This document shows positions 10,183 through 21,518 of a DNA stretch of 39,504 nt, in pieces; the first letter of the stretch is position 1, and every line of letters begins with the position of its first letter. Source of the DNA: Spongospora subterranea f. sp. subterranea (lineage: Eukaryota; Endomyxa: Phytomyxea; Phytomyxea; Plasmodiophorida); assembly GCA_049724395.1 (NCBI GenBank), contig JAUGWO010000324.1, forward strand, positions 1-39,504. Reading direction: 5' to 3'. The translations under genes were made by a program, and so were the position numbers. Under the pieces are notes generated by a model. The model saw nothing but the letters and a program-made list of their open reading frames with translations. It was not told the DNA's origin and did no database searches.

Positions 10183-11959
10183 ATGTTTTTAATTATTATT
10201 GTTCCCAGTCTCGTCTTTCTATTCAGAATCGCTCTAGCCATATGGCTTTCCAAGGTTTTCTGGCAACTATGGTGGAATCGTCCTGGCGCTATGGGTCGTG
10301 AGATCCCAGGCGATATGGGTTGGCCAATCATTGGCCATTCCATCAAGTTTATCTCTATGCAGCCCCGAATGTTTATTCGTGAAGGGCATGCCAAATACGG
10401 CCCTGTTTTCAAATCTCACGTGCTCGGTTTCCCGCAGGTGTTTGTTCAACATGCCGACGATATTAAACAGGTAAATCACATTGAAGACGCAGGTTCCGTT
10501 TTGATTGTTGTTGAACAATGTAGTGTCTATTGGGCGAAGAACGTATTGTAACGTCGTTAATGCCACCCTCGCTAGAACTTCTGATCGCTAAGAACTCAAT
10601 CCTTGGGCAACACGGCGAGGAACATCATGAGCGACGTGGGTGTCCTGATGCAATGTCTAACGACATCGTGTCAACAGGATCTTGCTGGGATTATGCAGCC
10701 GATTATTGCGGGGCATGTTGAAAGCTGGATGAGCCATACTGCCGAGACCAACACACCTGTTGACACCTATCCGATCATCAAGGAGACAACATTCGCCCTA
10801 TCGCAATCGATTGTGTATGGCGAATATAATCAGGACACCAATACGCGTATCGCTGATCTATTCCAAACCCTCGATGAAGGCGTCATATCTTTACCCATTG
10901 ACCTCCCGTTCACCGTATTCGGTAAAGCTGTTCGTGCCAAGAAGGCGCTGCACACCGAGCTGGCCAAAGATCTATTGGCTCGTGAGAGAGAGTATCTAAC
11001 ACGGGATCGTGATGATTTCGGTCGTGGATATGTCAATGCACTTCTAGCTGATCGTCGTGACCGAGGTGAATCGGGTACTACTAATATCGATGCGGTTCTG
11101 TGCCAATTAACTTTAGGATTAGCTGCCGCCAACCAGTATGTGATTCCACATTCGTCATCCATAATTCTATCCTCATTTTGTGTGTAGGACAACATCTTCT
11201 GCTTTGACATTGGTACTAGATGGGCTGGCAACTAGACCTCAACTCGTCCAACAGATCTATCAAGAGCTCAACGACGTATTCGGTGTAAGCTCACTGCATT
11301 GATCATCATCGTTCTTTTTCCTATTGTTTTCTGATTGTGTAGGAACGTGAAGAGCTTCCGCAAATGAACATGAGCCAGATTCGTTCGCTAACCAAGATGG
11401 ATGGGGCAATTCGCGAGATTCTCCGTCAACACTGTGTGGCATTCATCATCCCACGGAAAACGATTAAGGATATTCCAATGCACAATGGAATGGTAATTGA
11501 TTCTCAACGCCGTTTATGATTACTTCTCTAACCACGTCACGGTCAACAGATTGCTCCAGCTAATTGGGGATTATGCCTAGATACCGACGCCTGTATGGTT
11601 GACGGTGCCAACTTTGCTGAGTCAGATCAATTCCTTCCCGAGCGCTTCTCTAAGGTTCTACCTAATCCTAACTCTTTTCGTATTTACTCACAATTCGTTT
11701 TGCTAATCGGCTCGTTTCCAGGATGCCCCGAAAGATATTTCGACCTGGGCAATGGGAAGTGAACTTCTTTGGGGGCGGTTCCCGTCGTTGCCCTGGTGCT
11801 GAAGTCGCCATGATGACGATCAAGATATTCGTAGCAGTATTGGTATACAATGCCAAGCTCCGTTATGATACCGGCAAGAAGGTTCAATTTACCGACCTGC
11901 CTGCACCGTGCCCTAAAAAGGAAACTCCTTTGACCATGTACGTCGAGCGACGCGACTAA
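10183..11959 (+). pseudogene. Cytochrome P450 paralogue 1 (interrupted)
   Basis: First of three tandem P450s. Exons by comparison with its neighbours: 10183-10470, 10524-11135, 11188-11284, 11343-11492, 11550-11654, 11722-11959. It has an N-terminal membrane anchor (residues about 2-24), the WQLWWNRPGA hinge, the I-helix segment AANQTTSSA, the K-helix EILR and the heme loop FFGGGSRRCPGAEVA. It lacks two introns that both neighbours have: the AKK/ALHTELA junction and the MMTIK/IFVAV junction are continuous. Two single-base gains interrupt it, one in GGG at 10638-10640 and one in TTT at 11738-11740. Removing either restores the paralogues' frame, so they could be consensus errors. The acid usually paired with the I-helix threonine is glutamine here, and the last donor (GTTCTA) is weak. 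It would otherwise be an ER-bound haem monooxygenase, substrate unknown. Confidence 0.8.
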
Positions 11960-12566
11960 TCTAAACCTATTCTAAACCTATTCACTTTGATATTTGAGTC
12001 AGTTTGAGTTTAATAGCATAATAGTGGTCAACGATCTTTATCCATTGACGCTTTGATCGATTGATGCACAAAACTGCTGCGATTTGAACAAATGTGCCTA
12101 TGAGTTGTGTGCACCATTCTGATCCATTTCTGCCATTAAATTCATGGCCCGCTCGCTTTCATCAGTTAAAACACGACTGGACTGTAATATTTGGCGGAGC
12201 GTTTGTTTACTTGAACAAGATGACTGATAAGACCCAATGCTCAATGTCAGAAAAGTCATCCTTTTGCGTTTTGACAAATATCATTACTGCTGAGTAATAT
12301 GATCCCGCCTCAAAGAGTATGATACGCCTAGTGTTGATGGCCAGAAAACCCAAATGCAGAGGCTAATTAATCATGCTTCATACACTGTCATGGCGCAAAA
12401 ACTGCACACGATTGGATTATTATTGAGCTCATTTCCTGTGCGGGAACACTTATCACCGTCATGTTGGATATAACAATGGATGGGTTTGATAGATCGATCG
12501 CCAATCACAAGGGGGATTGGACCACCCTGATTGGCCATTCGATAACTACCTCCATAACATCACGAC
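11960..12566. other. Spacer between P450 1 and P450 2
   Basis: No gene seen. It should hold the 3' UTR of the first P450 and the promoter of the second. Short frames at 12094-12297 and 12461-12685 have no family resemblance. Confidence 0.4.
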
Positions 12567-14673
12567 ATGTCGTTAGCGCTTCTATTGCCTGTTCTAATCC
12601 CTTTGGCCAAGGTGGCTCTTGCGATCGCCCTGATCAGGGTCTCGTGGCAGCTATGGTGGAATCGCCCAGGCGCGGTTGGGCGTGAGATCCCAGGCGACAT
12701 GGGTTGGCCAATCATCGGCCACTCCCTCAAATTGGTCGCCATGGAGCCCAGAATGTTTGTTCGTGCTGGTCACGAGAAATACGGTCCCGTTTTCAAGTCC
12801 CATATTCTAGGACGACCCACAGTTTTTATCCAACACCCAGACGACATCAAAAAGGTGAAAATCGTCTAATTTGTTATTGAATTTCATCGGGATATTGATC
12901 GTGAAACACAGTGTTTATTGGGAGAAGAGCGTATTGTTGAATCATTGATGCCGGAATCGTTGATTGCTCTTTTGGCTGAAGGATCACTGCTTGGTCAACA
13001 TGGTGAAGAGTACAAGGAGCAGCGAGCCATCCTGCTGCGTTGCCTGACACCACCGGCCCTGCAGCATCTGATCAATGTCCTACAGCCAATCGTGCAGAAT
13101 TGTGCATCGGAATGGATACGGGTGTCGAAAGCGGGAAAACCGGCTGATATCTACAGCGATATTAAGATGATGACATTCGCCCTATCTCAGACAATTGTAT
13201 ATGGTGAATATACAAAGGAGATCACGGAGACAATTGGACCAATATTGCATGTTATGAACCTTGGTGCTCTAGCGCTTCCTGTCAACCTGCCATTTACCAT
13301 CTTCGGTCGAGCTTTACGTGCCAAGAAGGTCAGACATCAAGTTTTATTTCCCACTTAGCGAATGCCACGACTGAGTTTGGCGATGGCAGATGCTGCGCGT
13401 GGAATTGGCCAAGGACATCTTGAAGAAGGAGGAAGAGTATCTGAAACTGGACGCCAGTGATGTCGGCCCTGGTTATGCATATATGTTATTGGCTGATCGA
13501 CGGGCGAAAGGCGAATCAGGCAAGACCAGTATCGATGGGCTACTATCCCAGATGACCTTGGTCCTGGCCGCCGCTAATGAGTATGGGCCGACACGACACA
13601 CACCCAACACAGGCGATTATCGCCACCTAACGATACCTTGGCAGAATCACTGCGCGTCACACACTAGGGGTTGACCATGTCATGTGTTTCAGGACGACGG
13701 CTGCGGCGATGGCGATGGTGGCCGATGGCCTAACGACCAGGCCGGACCTGGTCCAACAGCTTTATGAAGAGCAACAGGCCGTATTCGGTGTAGGTCCTGC
13801 TATTGTCGACTGTTTTGTGACGATTATTATACGAGCTGCAATTAATGTGATATTGATAACTGTGTGTGTGTCGCCATAGACATGCAAGGTATTGCCAACC
13901 CTGGACATATCGGTGTTTCGTACGATGCCCAAGCTGGACTGCGCCATCCGCGAGATTCTACGTATGAGACCTGTGGCGGCTGTGATGCCTCGGAAAGCGA
14001 TTACGCCATGGGAGATGCATAATGGAATGGTGAATATTAACACCCTGAAAGGCACAATTACATATTATTCCCAATCTTTTCGCACTTGTTTATTTTTTCA
14101 AGCGAATCGATAGTTTCTAGTCTCGCCTCATGGTTTTTATGGTTTTGGTTAATCTTCAACGGAGTTTGCTGTTCAATTCACGTCTGATAACATTATCAGA
14201 CGATTCCATACGATTGGGGGATATATATGTCCTTCGATGCCTGTATGACTAAAGGAGGTACATTCGCAGCGCAAGATCAATTCATTCCGGAGCGCTTCTC
14301 GAAGGTAATCATTCAGCGATTTTGGAACACGATCGATTCGTATCTGATCTCCGTCTACAGGAGTGTGCAAAGGAGATTCAGCCAACTCAATGGGACACTG
14401 TGTTTTTCGGCGGTGGGGCGCGTCGTTGCCCGGGTGCTGAGCTTGGCCTGCTCATCATCAAGGTAAGGAGTTGCCATCGAAAATGGGGCTACTCTCCTCA
14501 TATTCACGATTCACCTAATATCCATCTGATATCAGACGTTCGTCTCGGTCATGATCTGCAGTGGAACGATACGCTATGAAGAGGGGAACAAGGTGGCGTT
14601 TAGTGATACACCAGGGCCAACTCCTCGCAAGAACACGCCGCTACACGTGTTTGTCGAACCGCGACAACATTGA
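12567..14673 (+). CDS. Cytochrome P450 paralogue 2, 495 aa
   Basis: Haem-thiolate monooxygenase, probably ER-anchored. Exons: 12567-12854, 12912-13328, 13390-13580, 13693-13789, 13880-14029, 14200-14304, 14361-14462, 14536-14673. All junctions are GT-AG and the summed frame is open for 495 residues, a normal P450 length. Landmarks in order: hydrophobic N-terminus, WWNRPGAVGREIPGDMGWP hinge, LLGEERIVESL, SLLGQHGEE, I-helix AANETTAAAM with the E-T pair, K-helix EILRMRP, PERF, and FFGGGARRCPGAELG with the haem-ligating cysteine. The LLGEE...SLLGQHGEEH pattern recalls the CYP26/CYP120 and plant CYP85-clan side of the superfamily. Substrate unknown, but sterol, terpenoid or carotenoid-like molecules fit that clan. 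AATAAA follows at 14733. Start chosen at the ATG giving the same 288-nt first exon as both neighbours. Confidence 0.92.
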
Positions 14674-15135
14674 ACACAGAGCCAATCAATCCATCCTCCG
14701 TCTCACATCATTTGCGCTTTCCAATGGTATTTAATAAAAGCTCATAGGATTTTCGCTCTGTTTGTCGATATACCTCTTGACTGAAAAGCGAAACCGTCAA
14801 CCTTTCATCATCAGCCTATTGATGATAAGCAATGATGAAAGTTTCATTGGTGACAGGAAAAGTTTTCGTGTTCGATGGCGTTGGCAAGATCTGACTGTAA
14901 ACACAGCCAGAGTGGATGTCGCCCAAGTTCAATCACAGTGGATCGGGTGATATTTGTTCACATCCATTCACAATGCAGTTCGGGGGGCTGGCGATACAGC
15001 AGCAGCAGCAAAACACCCAACACGCGCAACCATCCTGGTCACATTGTTCAGTCAGTTGATGTCGCCCAACTCATCCTGGGCACAGTGTTGAGAATTCCCA
15101 GAAAACGCAGAGCGCTTAGCGAAATGGCATCACAG
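14674..15135. other. Spacer between P450 2 and P450 3
   Basis: It holds the poly(A) signal of P450 2 (AATAAA, 14733-14738) and the upstream region of P450 3. The frame of P450 3 stays open upstream to 14875 by chance, but residues there resemble nothing in the paralogues. CAGCAGCAGCA at 14998-15008 is a short simple repeat. Confidence 0.4.
14733..14738 (+). terminator. Poly(A) signal of P450 2
   Basis: AATAAA, 60 bp after the stop codon of P450 2, on the coding strand in an AT-rich context. Confidence 0.6.
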
Positions 15136-17563
15136 ATGAGCGTCCAACTGCTGTACGATGTCCTGGTGGTGATCGGGAAAACGGCGGTGGCGATCGGGCT
15201 GGTCAAGATCAGCTGGCAGCTGTGGTGGAATCGCCCTGGCGCATCCGGTCGGGATATCCCTGGCGATATGGGTTGGCCTGTCGTCGGACAGACCCTGACG
15301 ATGGTCTACATGGAGCCGCGTATGTTCGCTCGCGTATCCCATGCCAAATACGGTCCCGTGTTCAAGACCCATATCCTGGGGCGACCGACCGTCTTCATCG
15401 AACATCCCGACGATATCAAGAAGGTAATCTCGCGTCAGCGCCCCAGCGATTTTCCTGATGTTGTCAGTGTTTATTGGGGGAAGAACGGATCGTTGAGTCG
15501 ATGATGCCGCCGGCGTTCAATGAGCTGTTGGCAGAAGGGTCGTTCCTTGGCCAACATGGGGAAGAGCATCAGGATCAGCGCGGGATCCTGATGCGCTGCT
15601 TGGCGACACCATTCCCACAGCATCTGATGGAGGTGATGCAGCCGATGATATCGACCTGTATTCAGGGATGGATCCAGCACACGATCGCCACGAACACGCC
15701 GGCCGATGTCTATCAGACCTTGAGGGAGATGTCGTTCGTCCTGTCCCAGATCATCGTCTATGGTGAATACCGACAGGACGTCACCGATCGGATTGTGGAG
15801 GCGTTTCACACCCTGGATCGGGGCAGCTCGGCGTTGCCAATCAATCTTCCATTCACCATGTTTGGGAAGGCATTACGTGCAAAGAAGGTCATTAATGTTG
15901 TTTTCACCGATTAATTGTTCAAATATGGGGATGTTCATCATCGTCGAGCGGTTTTCGTTCAACAACGTCGTGGTGATTGAATTTGCAAACGCCTGTTGAT
16001 TGCTGTTGATGAATAGTTGCTGCGGGCCGAGCTGGCTAAGGATATCTTGGAGAAAGAAGCGGAGTATCTGGCGAGGAGCGCCAGCGATATTGGCCCGGGA
16101 TATGCCAACATGCTGCTGGTCGAGCGGCGCTCGAAGGGCGAGTCGGGACGGGTTAATATCGACGGGCTCTTATCGCAGATAACGTTGGTCTTAACCGCAT
16201 CCAATGAGTATTCCACACAATCATCCCATCATTACTCCATAGGATTATCGCGATCATGTCATGTTTCGACACATTTGTGATTATGTTTCCGGCAAATGTT
16301 TTTGGGGGAAAGTGTTGCTGTTTTTGTAAACTTGTTGTTTTTGATTCTTTCCAGAATTGTTTTTTTCCATTGTGCGGTGCTGAAATCGCATTTTTTTAGA
16401 ACGACGACCTCGGCGATGGCCGTTTTGTTGGACGGGTTGACCACTCGTCCTGAATTGGTCCAACAGATTTATGAAGAGCAAAAGACCGTTTTCGGTGTAA
16501 GTCCCATAATGGGGGTCGTGTTCATCCTGGTAGATGGCGATAAACATAAATTGTACTGACGAATAGGAGTGTGATGCATTGCCACCGCTGACCGTCGCGA
16601 TCATCCAATCAATGCCGAAACTGGACAGCTTCATCCACGAGATACTACGGCAGCGGGCGGTGGCCAACATGATCACACGCCGGGCGGTCACTCCATGGCA
16701 AACCCATAACGGATTGGTGAGATATATTACACTGAACCAAACCCAGAACAATATCGATCGATTGATGACAGACGACCTCAAATTTTAATTGTTTCATCGA
16801 CTGGTCAAATTCAGTTATTTTACGGGTTTCAATACGGGGCACCATTCTGCTGAACAAACACGATTCCAGTCGATTATTCGGAAAGCGTTTCGAGTGTTTT
16901 TCGCAGAATGCAGTTGGTGGAGTTTGACGTGGCTCATTGAGTTATGATGATATACATAGGTCATTCCAATCGATTGGGGCGTATATTTGTCGTTCGATTC
17001 CTGTATGACCCGAGGTGGTACATTCGCCGCCCAAGATCAGTTCATCCCAGACCGCTTCTTGAAGGTATGTCCCCTCTTCAACAGACGTTATTGTTTTCCA
17101 ATATGTCCATGGCGCCAATATTTATAATGGGTGGACCATGTGATCACACTCGTTTGATCGTGTGATATTCTAAATCCCATTCCCAAACACTCCCTTGATC
17201 CCCCAAATCGCCCTCTCCCCCATCCTCCTCCAACCGCTCCTGTTCATTTACAGAATAGCGCCAAGGAGATCCGTCCGACACAATGGCAGGCGACATTCTT
17301 CGGAGGTGGCGCAAGGCGTTGCCCCGGCGCTGAGCTGGCCATGTTAACGTTAAAGGTGGTGACTGGGCGCACTCTCTGTGTACCACGTTTCGCCCATGCC
17401 GATAACGTTTTTTTGTGTGTCGCTTTAGGTGTTCGTCACGATACTGGTCCATAGCGCCACATTGCGTTACGATCCGGGGGTCCAAATCGCGTTCAAGGAC
17501 GAGCCGGCACCGGGTCCACGACCGGAGACCCCATTGCATGTGTATGTTGACCGTCGCACATGA
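15136..17563 (+). CDS. Cytochrome P450 paralogue 3, 495 aa
   Basis: Third member of the tandem array. Exons: 15136-15423, 15468-15887, 16017-16207, 16400-16496, 16567-16716, 16960-17064, 17254-17355, 17429-17563. Five of the eight exon lengths (288, 97, 150, 105 and 102 nt) equal those of P450 2 exactly, as does the 191-nt exon. All introns fall at identical positions and phases, the first being only 44 nt. Motifs: WWNRPGASGRDIPGDMGWP, LLGEERIVESM, SFLGQHGEEH, I-helix ASNETTTSAM, K-helix EILRQRA, PDRF and FFGGGARRCPGAELA. The coding sequence is more GC-rich than its neighbours. An in-frame ATG four codons upstream (15124) is an alternative start; 15136 matches the paralogues. AATAAA lies at 17595. 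Substrate unknown. Confidence 0.92.
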
Positions 17564-17594
17564 TCTCTAATCCCGAGAAACACTATTCTGATTC

Positions 17595-17600
17595 AATAAA
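17595..17600 (+). terminator. Poly(A) signal of P450 3
   Basis: AATAAA, 32 bp after the stop codon of P450 3, followed by an A-rich stretch. Confidence 0.6.
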
Positions 17601-17732
17601 AACACGGAAAAAAAATCAAATCCATTGTGAGACACTGCTGTTTCAAATGAAAACTTGTACAGCAAATTTCGACTCAGATGGGGCCGCTCAGAGCAAAATT
17701 GTGTCAGATTGACGAATGGACAAAATATAAAT

Positions 17733-17805
17733 CCCGCGTGAAGGGATTTGAACCCCTGACCTCCAAGTTAGAAGCTTAGCAGTCTGACCTCTGACGTACA
17801 CACGG
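17733..17805 (-). tRNA. tRNA-Arg (anticodon UCU)
   Basis: Read on the minus strand the sequence folds as a 73-nt cloverleaf. The acceptor stem CCGTGTG/CACGCGG has one G-U pair, the D stem GTC/GAC has GG in its loop, and the anticodon stem CTAAG/CTTGG encloses the loop CTTCTAA, giving anticodon TCT. The variable loop has 5 nt, and the T arm AGGGG-TTCAAAT-CCCTT matches the B-box (GGTTCAAATCC). The discriminator is G and there is no intron. A TTTT run about 8 nt downstream (plus 17722-17725) can terminate pol III. It decodes AGA (and AGG by wobble). Confidence 0.92.
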
Positions 17806-18271
17806 ATTCAATGAGCAAATAGTGGCAATCGGCCACATAAATAGAGTCGACAATTGATCATGAAGGGCATTTGCCATCGAATATCGTCAAGTGGAAAACC
17901 GTATCGGCATCGTCGGACAATCAAACTTAAAACCATTCTGTTCAGAATTCGGCCATTTAATTCAATAAACATTGTTAAATGACACAATTCAAACCACGAT
18001 CGTCTGAATTATCAGGATCAGCGTCGAGTGGAACATCATGGACGAGGTCCAAGATAATCCCAACAAATGTCGAGTGTCTGTTGTGGAAAGTCATGGCGAT
18101 AACCCGACACCATCGGCCAAACACCATCACCGGCGGAAAAACACAATTAGATGAAGAAATCGATGAGATTAACTGCCTATTATCTGTCGAATACGATAAT
18201 ATATTCGGAGTTGTTTGGGGATGTTGTAATTATTACTGAATTATGGTGATTGAATGAGGATACGAGCGCGA
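17806..18271. other. Intergenic between tRNA and docking-protein gene
   Basis: An 86-codon plus-strand frame (17979-18239) has no recognisable domain. The rest is AT-rich without gene-like signals. Confidence 0.4.
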
Positions 18272-20513
18272 TTAGGGATGGGGAAACTGGCCTAGGCTGA
18301 TCCCCTGGCAGAACATCATGATGGCATCGCCCGAGAGGATCGACTTTAGCCTGGGTTTCGTGTTGGGCAACGGGTGTTCGTCCAGATCGGCAAGATCATC
18401 GATCGACGGGAATGTGATATCGACCCCATTATGGTACTCGAACGACTCCTCGTTGATCGTGGCCATCTGTTCCTGTTTTGTTGCCGATCCCGTCTCTCCT
18501 TCCTAACCACACCACCAGAACCTCTCAGGCATTGCCCCCATTGTTGTTCCATAATATATCGAATCGATAACGCGTTTCGACAACAATTTCTCGTCGAACG
18601 ATGTTGCCCTTTGATGTCGTGGAACAAAACCGGTAATAAACGAGAGGAAACTTCCAATAAAATGCGGCGATGATTCGTGATGAACAATGTGGAAACCAAT
18701 CGCGAATAAAACATTAATGGTGATATTGGTGCACTGTTGTGGATTGGGGATTTCTGGTAAATCAACGACAAGTTTGGTATTGCGATCAATTGGCCAAATC
18801 CCTAGTTAAACAGTCGTTGATGATTGTTGTTGTTGTACTGGACCTGTTCGAGCGATTGAACGAGATTATGGACATATTCCTCCAATACGATCAATCCATC
18901 TTTCAGATGGAACTGCTTGTCGTTGCCGACGAGGTGGTTGGCCATCTCCTGGATCTTCCTGGTCACCTCCTTCATCTCCGTCTGTGTTCGTTCGTCGATC
19001 TCCATCACCTTCACCAGCTCGCCCTTCATCTCCTCCACCTTCCCGACCAGCTCGTCTTTCCACGACAACTTCCCGATCTCCTCATCCTTCGCTGTCGTCG
19101 CCACAATCGGCGCCGTTCGCAGCGCTTCTTCCTCCTTCGCCAACTCGTTAATTTCACTGTACCACCTGAAAGTCGCGTTCTCCTATCGATCGTTCTCAGA
19201 ACATGACCCAGTTCGAAACGCGAAAACTCTCTCCCAATTGCTGAGTGTTTCCAGAAACAATTCCAAAATTACAATAAACCAATGATCGATCGATTGAAGT
19301 GGCGAATGAATGAACAAGAAATCAACCTGATCGATAAAGACGTTGACCAATCCGTCAATATTATCGATTCCTGTAGCGCCACGTAGTACCGATTCCGTCC
19401 TCTTATACTGCTCGAGGCGATTGTATTTCGTCACGATCGCCGTCTTCTCCGCCATCTCTTCCAGGGCGAACCCGGACTGTTGGCGCAACGAGACCAGCTC
19501 GGGATCGTAGAGCAGCATTTGCAGGCGCTCCTGGTTCTGGATCGGGTCGATCGGAGTCGGGAAATCGTCAGACTGGTCGTTGATCAGCTGGGATAGGGCG
19601 CCCCAATCGCTGTTGAACGTGCTGTGCCATTGTTCCGACGAGCGATGCAGCACGGTCAACGTCTCCCGCGATCGTTCATTGTGCGCCACGATCTCGTCGA
19701 AGGTGGCGGCGCGTTTGCAGATCTGGTCCTGCACCGTCTTCAGCTGTTGATTGATCCCGACCTGGACCAAACCGGTGATCTGTTTCCATTTCCCGCGTTC
19801 CCGTTGACGATTGTGCCGACCTGAAGTGTGTCGGCGAAACTGATATCGCGACGCATCTGCTCCTGAACCTGTTTCAGCGATGAATTCGCCGCGTGCATCG
19901 CATTGTGCTTCAGCAGACTACGCTGAAGACGATTCTCGAGCATGGTCACATATTGCGCCATCTTCTTGGTCTTTCCCAGACGAATAATTTCACTCCCTTC
20001 CCGTAATTTCACATCGACCAGTGTCGATTGCGTCTTATCAATACTGCTATTGAGCGCTGCCAGCCGCCTCTGCTCCCGATCGATGATCGCCACCAGCTCG
20101 ACCTGATTCATCCCTGATGGTCCAGATCGTCTCATCAACGGATCGCCGCCGTATGTCTGCAACGCCTCGTTGGCCGCAAATCCCACTTCCTGGCGTAAAT
20201 CCTCGTTCACCCTCACCATCTTCGACAGCTGTGTCCTTCGTACTCTGAACAGCACACACAATAGTCAATCAGAGAGCGCGTTGATGGCGCTATGATCGTG
20301 TCGTGTCGTGCCCGGGCACCGTTCCAATGCAGTTGATCGGCGGGTGGTGCCATTGGGGCGATTCACGCGCGTCTGGATCCCTTTCATGATCTGGATCATT
20401 TGCGACGAAGGGCCCGTTGTCCATGGGCGGATCGATTGCGATTGGGGGAGGACGGGGGGTGGTGGGCGATCGCTCAGGTCCTGGGCGTCATCGTCCATAT
20501 AATCACCCCCCAA
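18272..20513 (-). CDS. Outer dynein arm docking protein, ODAD1/CCDC63-like
   Basis: Axonemal coiled-coil protein of the CCDC114 (ODAD1)/CCDC63/Chlamydomonas ODA1 family, which anchors outer dynein arms to doublet microtubules. Supported exons, 5' to 3': 20513-20320, 20244-19821, 19779-19327, a short one near 19230-19208, 19165-18844, and 18502-18272 (stop). Family landmarks are YVTMLENRLQRSLLKHNAM (second exon) and LRGATGIDNIDGLVNVFID (third exon), the latter matching the ATGI...LV..F segment. These are followed by WYSEINELAKEEEA and a long Lys/Glu-rich helix. The second intron would be 41 nt; an alternative reading through it (RQRERGKWKQ) also looks family-like, so this junction is uncertain. 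Another exon may lie between 18503 and 18843. The N-terminus (MGGDYMDDDAQD) is acidic and proline-rich. Presence implies motile cilia or flagella. Confidence 0.65.
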
Positions 20514-20606
20514 ATGGAACCCCCTGTTGATATTCTATCGCCCCAAAAAAAAGATTGATCAGTGGCGAAAATATCTGATTTTCCTCGTTGGGGAATTGCT
20601 CAGACC

Positions 20607-20749
20607 CGTTTCTCAATGAACCGATTGAGTTTGATAATTGACGACGATGTTATCTCCATTAACGGGCGATAGTGATCGAATCGATTATTGGCACAATCGA
20701 TAAGGGCTATTAGCGAACTCAGGTTTTCACCAGGCATTAGTCCAATCCT
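20607..20749 (-). CDS. Possible small exon or 45-aa ORF
   Basis: On the minus strand, TTTGCTGTCTTTCAG precedes an open segment reading IGLMPGENLSSLIALIDCA, then a stop after about 48 codons. Codon use looks coding-like. It could be a terminal exon whose upstream partner lies beyond the 40-bp repeat, an extra 5' exon of the docking-protein gene (donor GTCTGA before the stop), or a short ORF from the internal ATG. No family recognised. Confidence 0.3.
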
Positions 20750-20789
20750 GAAAGACAGCAAAACACAATTGCGAATCAACCTCAGGAGC

Positions 20790-21450
20790 GAACCAGAACA
20801 GTGATTCCCTAACTAGCGCCATTCCCATTGAACCAGAACAGTGATTCCCTAACTAGCGCCATTCCCATTGAACCAGAACAGTGATTCCCTAACTAGCGCC
20901 ATCCCCATTAACCAGAACAGTAATTCCCTAAATAGCGCCATCCCCATTAAACCAGAACAGTGATTCCCTAAATAGCGCCATTCCCATTAAACCAGAACAG
21001 TGATTCCCTAAATAGCGCCATCCCCATTAAACCAGAACAGTGATTCCCTAAATAGCGCCATCCCCATTAAACCAGAACAGTGATTCCCTAACTAGCGCCT
21101 TCCCCATTGAACCAGAACAGTAATTCCCTAAATAACCAGCAGTAATTCCCTAACTAGCGACATACCCATTAAACCAGAACAGTAATTCCCTAAATAGCGC
21201 CATTCCCATTGACCAGAACAGTAATTCCCTAACTAGCGACATACCCATTAAACCAGAACAGTAATTCCCTAACTAGCGACATACCCATTAAACCAGAACA
21301 GTAATTCCCTAAATAGCGCCATCCCCATTGAACCAGAACAGTAATTCCCTTAATAGCGCCATCCCCATTAAACCAGAACAGTGATTCCCTAAATAGCGCC
21401 ATCCCCATTAAACCAGAACAGTGATTCCCTAACTAGCGCCACCTCCATTG
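20790..21450. repeat. 40-bp minisatellite, about 16.5 copies
   Basis: The unit reads GAACCAGAACAGTGATTCCC followed by TAACTAGCGCCATTCCCATT. Copies differ by G/A at the GTGATT/GTAATT site, C/A in TAACTAG/TAAATAG, and GCCATTCCC/GCGACATACCC. One unit near 21121-21160 is partly deleted. It fills the space between the divergently arranged docking-protein gene and the gene starting at 21519. Confidence 0.97.
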
Positions 21451-21518
21451 AATGCGTTGACGACCGTTCATCGTCATTACGGTGATTCCTTGATATCGAG
21501 GGGCGGCGGGGGAGGGCG

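Noticed and set aside
14875-15135. N-terminal extension of P450 3
   Set aside because: The open frame is low complexity and unlike the other two paralogues, which start at the equivalent of 15136.
15130-15809. Minus-strand ORFs opposite P450 3
   Set aside because: Shadow frames of GC-rich coding sequence; the plus strand has all P450 motifs.
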